In this document: positions 55,833 through 64,000 of the stretch, one piece after another
Position numbering within the stretch: the first letter of the stretch is position 1
Layout of the letters: every line of letters starts with the position of its first letter
Assembly (NCBI RefSeq): GCF_000801105.2
Contig: NC_079516.1
Location: 2,604,001-2,668,000, forward strand
DNA: 64,000 nucleotides
Direction of reading: 5' to 3'
Origin: Raphanus sativus
Taxonomy: Eukaryota; Streptophyta; Magnoliopsida; Brassicales; Brassicaceae
Notes under the pieces: model-generated
Told to the model about the DNA's origin: nothing
Databases searched by the model: none
Seen by the model: only the letters and a program-made list of their open reading frames with translations
Position numbers and translations under genes: made by a program

Positions 55833-58800
55833 ATGTCTCTCTTCTTCCCCAATCCTCTGAACCTCTCCAACTCAATCCACCCGATTCCTCGCCGCGCCGC
55901 CGGAATCGCCTCCACTCGGTGCTCAATCTCCGCGCCGGAGAAGAAGCCCAGGAGGAGGAGGAAGCAGATTCAGAAGCGCGAGAATGAAGACCCCTCAACC
56001 TTCGGCAGCAGCGAAGCCGTCTCGGCGCTGGAGAGGAGTCTCCGCCTCACTTTCATGGACGAGCTCATGGAGCGATCCAGGAATCGAGATCCGTCGGGCG
56101 TGTCCGAGGTTATCTACGACATGATAGCCGCTGGGCTTACCCCTGGCCCACGCTCTTTCCATGGCCTTGTTGTGGCTCACGCGCTTAACGGCGACGAGCA
56201 AGGCGCGGTAAATAAAAACGCTTCACTCTGTAGTTTAGTTTCTTGAATGTAGATTGTGTAGTCTGTATAGGGATTGAGCTGATGTGTTTAAGGGTGAAGT
56301 TTTCAAAAATTGGGACTTTGTTGTCTCTTGTAGTTTCTACGGTTTGTGGTTGTAGAAGTAAAACATAAAGAGACATAATGTGTTTAAGGGTGAGTTTCAA
56401 AATTACTGTGCTTTACAGAAATTGAGCTAATGGTTTAAGGGTGAGTTTCAAAATTACTGTGCTTTATAGAAATTGAGCTAATGTGTTTAAGGGTGAGTTC
56501 CAAAATTGGGACTTTGTTGTCTCTTGTAGTTTCTACGGTTTGTGGTTGTTGAAGTAAAAGAGACATAAAGAGTTTGATTTTGTGTATGTGTGTGTGGGTG
56601 GGTGATTGGAGTGAGAATTGAATTGATTTTGCGTTGTTGTGCTTTATAGAACTTGAGCTAGCGGTTTAAGAGTAACACTTTTTTTTTAACAAAGTTTCGA
56701 AATTGGGACATTTTTGTCTCTCGTAGTTTCTAGGGTGTGTGGTTGTTGAAGAGAAACTTAAAGTCTTCTTTTCTATGTGTGTGTGTGTGTGTGTGATTGC
56801 AGATGCACTCGCTTAGAAAGGAGCTAGGTTTTTCTAATGGTTTAAGATTTAAAAATTGGAACTTTTTTCTCTCTTGTAGTTTCTCGGGTGTGTGGTTGTT
56901 GAAGTGGTTCTTTTCTATGTGTGTGTGTGTAATTGCAGATGCACTCCCTGAGAAAGGAGCTGGGTGCAGGCCAACGTCCACTTCCTGAAACCATGATTGC
57001 TCTGGTTAGACTCTCTGGTTCCAAAGGAAATGCACAAAGAGGTCTAGAGCTTCTCGCCGCTATGGAAAAGCTTAACTATGACATTCGTCAAGCTTGGCTA
57101 ATTCTTGTTGGTAATCTCTCTTGCCTAGATAATGTGTTAGATTCTTTTTTTTTTATATGTGCATACCATTTAATTATTGGGTTGTGGTCTTTTTATAGAG
57201 GAACTAGTGAGGACCAACCACTTGGAAGAGGCGAATAAAGTTTTCTTGAAGGGTGCTAGAGGTGGGATGAGAGCAACCGATCAGCTTTATGATCTGATGA
57301 TTGAGGAAGATTGCAAAGCTGGAGATCATTCTAATGCCTTGGACATTTCTTACGAAATGGAGGCAGCTGGTAGATTCGCCACAACGTTTCATTTCAACTG
57401 TCTTCTTAGTGTGCAGGTTTGTTATTTGTATTCTTGGAATGTATATATAACACACGCCTCTTCTTTGTCTAATGACATCAAATTTTTTGTGTAGGCTACT
57501 TGTGGGATTCCAGAGGTAGCTTATGCTACATTTGAGAATATGGAGTATGGTGAAGGTTTGTAATTTTCTCTTTCGATTGTTTGATTTAGTTGTTGCATGA
57601 TGGCTACTGATATGGTTTAATATAATCTTGGTTTTTAGATTTTATGAAGCCTGACACCGATACATATAACTGGGTGATTCAAGCATATACAAGAGCTGAT
57701 TCATATGATAGGTAATTCATACAAAGGTTTAACTGTATACATTTATCTCAGAAGGTGAACTAAGTTTCAGATAGCTTGTTGAATAAATCACAGGGTTCAA
57801 GATGTTGCTGAGTTACTTGGAATGATGGTTGAGGATCACAAGCGTGTACAGCCGAATGTGAAGACTCATGCGTAAGAGAATCTTATAATTTCAACTATAC
57901 CCACTTTGCATTTCTAACAATCTGTATAATAATCTATTTCAGGCTTTTAGTTGAGTGCTTTACGAAATATTGTGTTGTGAAGGAAGCGATAAGACACTTT
58001 CGTGCTCTGAAAAACTTTGAAGGAGGAACAAAAGTTTTACACAATGCAGGGAACTTTGAGGATCCTCTCTCTTTATATCTCCGAGCATTGTGTCGAGAAG
58101 GTATGCAATACACTTTTACACATGCTTTATACTTCTTCTTCTGTAAATTAATTCAAAAGATACCTTCTGGCTCAACCCTTGGACCAGGTAGAATTGTTGA
58201 GCTTATTGATGCTTTAGATGCAATGCGCAAAGATAACCAACCTATCCCTCCAAGGGCCATGATTATGAGCAGAAAATACAGGACACTAGTCAGCTCATGG
58301 ATCGAGCCGTTGCAAGAAGAAGCCGAACTTGGTTATGAGATTGATTATCTAGCAAGGTACGTAGAGGAAGGGGGGCTCACCGGTGACCGCAAGCGTTGGG
58401 TGCCTCGAAGAGGGAAAACTCCTTTAGACCCCGATGCTGCTGGATTTATATACTCAAACCCTATTGAAACATCTTTCAAACAGAGATGTCTTGATGACTG
58501 GAAAGTTCACCATAGGAAGCTCTTGAGGACCTTACAGAGCGAAGGTCTTCCAGTTCTAGGAGACGCGTCGGAATCTGATTACATGAGAGTGATGGAGAGG
58601 TTAAGGAACATAATCAGAGGTCCTGCGCAGAATCTGTTGAAGCCGAAAGCAGCAAGCAAGATGGTTGTATCAGAGTTGAAGGAAGAACTTGAAGCTCAGG
58701 GTTTACCAATTGATGGAACGAGAAATGTTCTTTACCAGCGTGTTCAAAAAGCAAGGAGGATTAACAAGTCTCGAGGTCGACCTCTCTGGGTTCCTCCAAT

Positions 58801-59948
58801 AGAAGAAGAGGAGGAGGAGGTGGATGAAGAAGTAGATGAATTAATATGTAGAATCAAGCTACATGAAGGAGACACAGAGTTCTGGAAACGCCGGTTTCTT
58901 GGAGAAGGATTGATTGAAACTACGGCTGAATCCAAGGAAACGGATGAATCATCAGTAGATACAGGTGAGATTGTGAATAAGACTGAAGATATTGCAAAAG
59001 GAGCCGATGAAGATGAGTCTGAGGATGAGGAGGAACAGGAAGGGGATGAGGATGATGATGAAAACGAAGAGGAAGAAGAAGTGGTGGTTGCAGAACCTGA
59101 GAACCGAGCAGAAGGAGAGGATTTAGTAAAGAATAAAGCAGCTGACGCTAAGAGGCATCTCCAAATGATTGGAGTCCAGCTCTTGAAAGAATCCGATGAA
59201 GCAAACAGGACAAAGAAACGCGGGAAGAGGGCGTCCCGTATGACACTCGAGGTGCGTATGCATAAATAAACTATGATTATGTTTATTATTTATTTCATTT
59301 AAGTAGTCACATGTTCATGAGTGGTTCTCTCCGTCAGGATGATGCAGATGAGGATTGGTTCCCTGAGGAACCATTTGAAGCGTTCAAAGAGATGAGGGAA
59401 AGGAAAGTTTTTGATGTTTCGGACATGTATACAATAGCAGACGTTTGGGGTTGGACATGGGAGAAGGATTTTAAGAACAAAACTCCAAGGAGATGGTCAC
59501 AAGAATGGGAAGTGGAGTTGGCAATTGTGCTCATGGCTAAGGCAAGAGACCTCTATAAAGCACTATAGTATAAATTTACATGATTCATCATTTTAATGAT
59601 AACGAATATGTGTAGGTGATTGACTTGGGTGGAGTTCCAACGATTGGTGACTGTGCGGTGATATTACGAGCTGCTGTAAGAGCTCCCATGCCTTCAGCCT
59701 TCTTGAAGATCTTGCAGACCACACACAGTCTTGGCTACGCTTTTGGCAGCCCATTATACGATGAGATCATCACGTTGTGCTTGGATCTTGGAGAACTTGA
59801 TGCGGCCATTGCTATAGTTGCTGATATGGAAACCACGGGGATCACTGTCCCTGACCAAACTCTTGACAAGGTCATATCTGCTAGACAGTCCAATGAGATT
59901 CCTAAGTCTGAGCATGAAGAGCCACCACCATCATCAGAAAGCTCTTAG
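55833..59948 (+). CDS. PTAC3: Plastid transcriptionally active chromosome protein pTAC3
   Basis: Ten exons (55833-56207, 56939-57110, 57199-57416, 57495-57555, 57639-57711, 57794-57871, 57943-58100, 58188-59251, 59338-59541, 59616-59948) total 911 residues, matching the ~910 of Arabidopsis At3g04260. A Ser/Arg-rich plastid transit peptide is followed by PPR-like helical repeats (DPSGVSEVIYDMIAAGLTPG, DTDTYNWVIQAYTRADSYDR). A SAP domain covers about KMVVSELKEELEAQGLPIDG, with an acidic stretch (EEEEEEVDEEVDE and another near residue 700), and DEDWFPEEPFEAFKEMRERK lies in the C-terminal third. pTAC3 is part of the plastid-encoded RNA polymerase complex and is needed for chloroplast gene expression. 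The last intron uses a GC donor. Confidence 0.95.
56770..56938 (+). repeat. Duplicated acceptor/exon start inside pTAC3 intron 1
   Basis: 'tgtgtgattgcag|ATGCACTCGCTTAGAAAG' at 56787-56819 precedes the true 'tgtgtaattgcag|ATGCACTCCCTGAGAAAG' at 56926-56956. Only the second continues in frame (GAGCTGGGTGCAGGCC). The first runs out after GAGCTAG into intron-like DNA. The ~138-bp unit is tandemly repeated, and a related unit with 'gggtgagtttcaaaattact' recurs upstream (56389-56480). Confidence 0.8.
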
Positions 59949-60944
59949 TATCTTCTTACTGTGAAGGTCCTGTATAAGTAACAGAAATAGCAAGATGCAG
60001 CTGTATCAGTTTTAGTTATGAAAGTTTTGTTTTTAGAAAAAATACAATCCAGAGAAAATTTAATATAAGTACTAGTGTAGTTCCGAGTGTAGAACAGTCT
60101 ATAATTTAAAATTTTGCTTGTATCCCATTCCACAATCTTACATAGACAAGATCAGCATATGTCCTTTATTTATACGACAAAATGCATGCAGGACATGTGT
60201 GAAAAGATTATCAGAGAAATAACCATAACAAAAGGAAAATAACATCACTTCCCACTTCTTTCTTCACTTCTATCACCTCCATCTGTAACATCACCACTGC
60301 CGTTACCTATTACTTCATTCGTCGTCACCATGAATGTTGTTATTTTGATATGTGTTAATATCTTTTGGTGTGTTATTTTCATGAATCGATTGGTTTGTAT
60401 TTACTGATTTAAAACTAAGCAACTACAAAAAAAATCATCTCAATATTATATTATTGAAAATCAACAATGGTCAAGAAGGCATTCAACACTGTGAATCAGT
60501 AAAACAAATATTATACCATTTGAATAAACATTGTGGTACAATATATGATATGGTATTAAATTTTAGAATTAGAAAAAATAAACAAGTCTGGCAGCAATGT
60601 TACGACAATCTTATGTCTTTCTACATTTTATGATTGTTATTCTTCAGCTCCAATAAAATAAGCAGTTCAAATTGAAATATACTCATTTTGTTTTGTTCGA
60701 TTCTATTTGATAAACATAAAATAGAAATAAAGCTTCTCTCTTCGATGTGTTATTGCTGTGAGTGAATGGATTGTTTTGCATTATTTATTTAACATATTTA
60801 TTGTAGCAGTGCCGAAATTGCATTGATGAACGTTCACGCGTAGAAAAGAAGGTTTATACCAAATTGTCACACATCGATTCATGATTATATTCTTCAATTT
60901 TTTTGTACATTGTACATTTCATTAATTCACCCTAAATACAACTG

Positions 60945-61310
60945 TGGTTTGCACCTGGATCCTTCGGGCCTTGAACAGTAGTGAGAACGTGCATTATAAC
61001 GTGCTCTGGATACGCGTTTCATTTCGAATGCGAACACACAAGGCAATGGCCAGTAGTTTCTTTAAGGATTTAGTCTTTCTTTTGTAAGGATACTTGTATT
61101 GTAATTAAGGTTGTGGTTTGCGCCCACAGCCTTCCGGGTTAATTTGAAGAGTCGTGTAAACGTGCGTTCCCATGTGAATACACTTTCCATAGTTTGTGCT
61201 GGATAAGTGGATATACATTGTCCTGTAAGGCTTTTAATGATTTAATCTCTCTTTTTTTTTTGGTCAAATGATTTAATCTTTCTCTAATCAGGATATCTGT
61301 ACTATACTAT
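60945..61310. repeat. Diverged tandem duplication (~180 bp)
   Basis: 'tgtggtttgcacc...ccttcgggcc' at about 60951-60972 is echoed by 'tgtggtttgcgcccacagccttccggg' at about 61111-61137. Both are followed by 'cgtg(c)' G+C-richer stretches and by 'gatttagtct/gatttaatct' blocks. The repeat is old and of unknown origin. Confidence 0.5.
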
Positions 61311-62164
61311 AATTAAGGATACTTAACTTTCGTTGACTTGATGATATTAACAAAAGAGACAACAAATAGCCTTGATTAGTTAGTTGGGGACAACTAAAGA
61401 AGTTTGTTTATCATTTTAATCATGAAATTAATATGGGAAATTAGATTCTATAACCACAGAAAAAGCATAATTCACCAACTAGCTATTTTTTCTACCAGAC
61501 CTATACACACCGTTATTTATCTATATTAATATTGTATTACCTTTTGCATCAACCGGTTCAACTTGCTACCAAAAAAATAAAAAAAATAATTGTTAATCTA
61601 TCAAAACTAAATCGTGGCTTATCCAACTTCACATCTTCTCCTCCATCTCATTTGAAAAGCTTTCCCATCTTCTTCATAGTCTTATTCCAATCATCTTCGC
61701 TTGTGGCATCTTCCGACATTGACGGTGAGAAAGTGGTAGCGGCTATTAGCAGATTATTTCTTCTAACATACCGGTTTATGAGGTTTTGTCTGTGACGGAA
61801 AGAAGAGATTTCTCAGATTTCAAAAGAAACAGTCACGAAGACACCAACATGTATGTATTTGAATTTACAGAAAATCTCCGTCGTATGTGGAAGAAGATGA
61901 ACAGTTTTTATATTATATTCTATTCTATTAAATGTATGTAGAATAGAAATATAGACAATGTGTATTTTCATATTTTGTTATATGTTTTATTCTGTTACTA
62001 CACTATTTATCTTGTTCCATTCCTTTTGACGGTTAATAAGAAGTGTTCTATTTTTACTCATAGTTCGTAATTTCTTAAATCTATTGTTACATGTTTTCTA
62101 ATTTGTAAAAATTGCATTTAATTTATATTGTATAGTTTAGTATTACGTAATATTATGTATTTTT

Positions 62165-62510
62165 TAGATTTTGATATTTGGGTTTAGGGTTCATATTTGG
62201 GTTAGGGTTTAGTGATTAGAGATTAGGGTTTAGTATTTTGAAGATGAAGAAGTATGGTTAGGGTCAGAATTAACTTCTTAAATGCAATCATAGACATTTC
62301 ATAATTTCACCAATATGTACTAGTTATTTATTTTATTCTATTCTATTTGGGTTTAGGGTTTATATTTGGATTAGGGTTTAGTGATTAGAGATTAGAGTTT
62401 AGTAATTTGAAGAAGAAGGGGTGAGGTAGGAGTCAGCATTAACTTCTCACATGCAATCATAATCATTTCATAATTTCACCAATATGTACTATGTTATTTA
62501 TTTTGGGTTA
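62165..62510 (+). repeat. ~165-bp tandem duplication with telomere-like GGGTTTA motifs
   Basis: Two units (about 62170-62330 and 62345-62510) share 'gtttagtgattagagattag', 'catttcataatttcaccaat' and several GGGTTTAG/GGTTAGGG motifs at their starts. The motifs are degenerate telomere-like repeats; no long telomere array is present. Confidence 0.65.
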
Positions 62511-63372
62511 GGTTTATACTTTCGTGTAGGGTTTAGGGTTTAATTGGTACAATTGTAGTTGACATTGAGTTTAGTGATTAACTGATACGTTTATTTTAGA
62601 TTTCAACTACATTTTCACGTTTTCTATTCTATATGCCTCATGTAGAATGGTAATGTATCTTCCTGGTATTTCAAAATTAAGATTTAGTTTATGGAAGATT
62701 TGGATTGACATTGGATTATGGTTTATATTTTCGTGTAGAATTTAGTGATTAGTTGATAAAGTTTGGTTTATACTTTCGTGTTGGGTTTAGTGATTAGGGA
62801 TTATGGTAGTGTTTAGTTTTTAGAAGTTATGAATGAATTTATAATTATATACTATTTCGGTCAGGTGGAATAGAACATTTAGGTAATGTATGTGGTCAAT
62901 AAAGTGTGACGTGGATAGCTCTTTCTTCTTTTCTGTAAAATAGTTTATAAATATACTTGACCATATATTACATGAATTACGTGGATACACAAAACACATC
63001 TTTACCGGTTAATGGCAAAGAAGAAGGGCATTACCGGATAAATTAGGGTACAAATGCTAGTTTCTTCATTATGTCAAAATCATTGTTATTCACTTAATTT
63101 CACTTCTAAATATGGCTATTACACAAATAAGCCCAATTAATATTCTCCTTGTTTTTAATACATGAAGTTTCAAAAACAATTTTTTATTCTAAATTAGATG
63201 ACATTTTCAATTTTTTATATAACATTATTAATAATTAATGTCATATAATTAATGTCATATGGTTAATAATATTATATATTTTATTTTGTTATTGATTGCA
63301 TCCGAGGCCTCTATATTATTGACTGGCAGTTCATGAAGACCTTTCTCTGTACGGCATGCATCTATTGATGTA

Positions 63373-63602
63373 CTCCCTCCAACTTTAAACGTTAGCAGTT
63401 TTAGAGAAAAAAGTTTGTTTCAAAATATAAGATGTTTTCATATATTAATGCACCTTTTATACTTATTAAATATTGTGTAACCAATAAAATAATTTATATT
63501 TTTATGATTGATTGAATTTATACATTAAGTGTTACTTTTTGATTTTTTTAAAAAATATTGATGCTTTTAACTAAAACTACTCATATTGAGAAATAGAGTG
63601 AG
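63373..63602. mobile_element. Stowaway-like MITE, diverged
   Basis: ~230 bp from CTCCCTCC to (TAGA)GTGAG, flanked by TA on both sides, AT-rich inside. The right terminal repeat is more decayed than in the element at 51133, so this is an older copy. Confidence 0.65.
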
Positions 63603-63676
63603 TATTTTATTATTTGCATTTATCTGCCTTATGATACCTCTCAAGTCGTTTGACTTATGACATTACTATGTAGTAA

Positions 63677-63693
63677 CCTGCGCTTTGCGCAGG
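63677..63693 (-). repeat. Probable Helitron 3' hairpin, minus orientation
   Basis: cctgcgc-ttt-gcgcagg is a perfect 7-bp stem. On the minus strand it is followed by 'ttactacatagt', close to the usual CTAG-T end but with one change. The element body would extend rightwards past the hairpin and perhaps beyond the window. Confidence 0.5.
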
Positions 63694-64000
63694 ATGAGAT
63701 TATTAATAACGGTTTTCTAAGATAAAAGGACATTAGTTCTGTATAATCTGGATATTGGTTCGGTTTTACGTTGTTTTTTCGGTTTTTTCAATTACATTTT
63801 CGTGGGATGAAATATAACTACCATTCTAAATCTATATTTATTTTGTTTTTCAGTTATATTTAGTGAAGTTTTTTTTCTTTTTCGGTGATAACCCCCAAAC
63901 TATTATTATTTTTGTAGTTTTATGTTGTATAAATTTTAGATTAGTTCTGATGTCGAACCAATAATTTCATTTAAAACTCCTATACGCATGCAAAATCAAA

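Larger units (their letters stand above)
59949..63372. other. Gene-poor region downstream of pTAC3
   Basis: AT-rich, no supported gene. It includes two diverged tandem duplications, annotated separately. A plus-strand frame at 61532-61795 has no recognised content. Confidence 0.5.

Noticed and set aside
61532..61795. 87-codon plus-strand frame with a hydrophobic stretch, considered as a secreted peptide
   Set aside because: The hydrophobic part is internal rather than N-terminal, there is no cysteine pattern, and no splice structure was found.

Overview
The window looks like a nuclear chromosome segment from a crucifer, most likely Brassica or a close relative. Genes are intron-rich with GT-AG splice sites, intergenic DNA is AT-rich, and the recognisable proteins match Arabidopsis genes almost residue for residue. 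From memory of the Arabidopsis map, the genes fall into two syntenic groups. Retromer VPS26, an ATAD1/MSP1-type AAA ATPase and HSP21 (26.2-31.1 kb) correspond to At4g27690-At4g27670. RPL23, a DUF946/VPS62 protein, a small cupin and pTAC3 (46.3-59.9 kb) correspond to At3g04400-At3g04260. An IPUT1/PGSIP6-type glycosyltransferase (Arabidopsis At5g18480) sits inside the second group. Two 100-N gaps (12475-12574 and 25830-25929) show this is a scaffolded draft assembly.

Layout. 1-11 kb: gene-poor DNA carrying three target-primed retroposons in one orientation, each with exact target-site duplications. One is a LINE with both ORFs open. 11.4-14.3 kb: a neprosin-family gene running into a gap, then the 3' part of an LTR retrotransposon. 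14.3-17.3 kb: a second copy of the segment found at 1.8-3.3 kb with its own small retroposon, then the first units of a repeat that carries defensin-like (DEFL) genes. 17.26-21.04 kb: a Helitron with a captured RPL12 fragment and a nested MITE. 22.3-25.8 kb: a LINE composite containing an inverted repeat around a neprosin gene fragment. 26.2-31.1 kb: VPS26 (5' part only), ATAD1 ATPase and HSP21. 31.1-39.7 kb: a second, direct copy of the Helitron plus composite block, starting exactly at the Helitron 5' end inside the HSP21 3' region. 39.7-45.8 kb: a tandem array of about 2.5-kb units with DEFL genes, one with both exons intact. 46.3-59.9 kb: the conserved gene block. 60-64 kb: non-coding DNA with tandem duplications, a Stowaway MITE and a probable Helitron end.

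The host genes are housekeeping genes, not a pathway: vacuolar/endosomal trafficking (VPS26; DUF946 by name only), mitochondrial/peroxisomal quality control (ATAD1 type), plastid heat protection (HSP21), translation (RPL23), sphingolipid glycosylation (IPUT1 type) and plastid transcription (pTAC3). The unusual content lies between them: a two-exon DEFL family too small for simple ORF finding, a Helitron whose empty site can be read in sister repeats, and a duplicated inverted repeat that could form double-stranded RNA against LINE and neprosin sequences. The duplicated block next to a gap may partly be an assembly artefact, and this is flagged where it matters.
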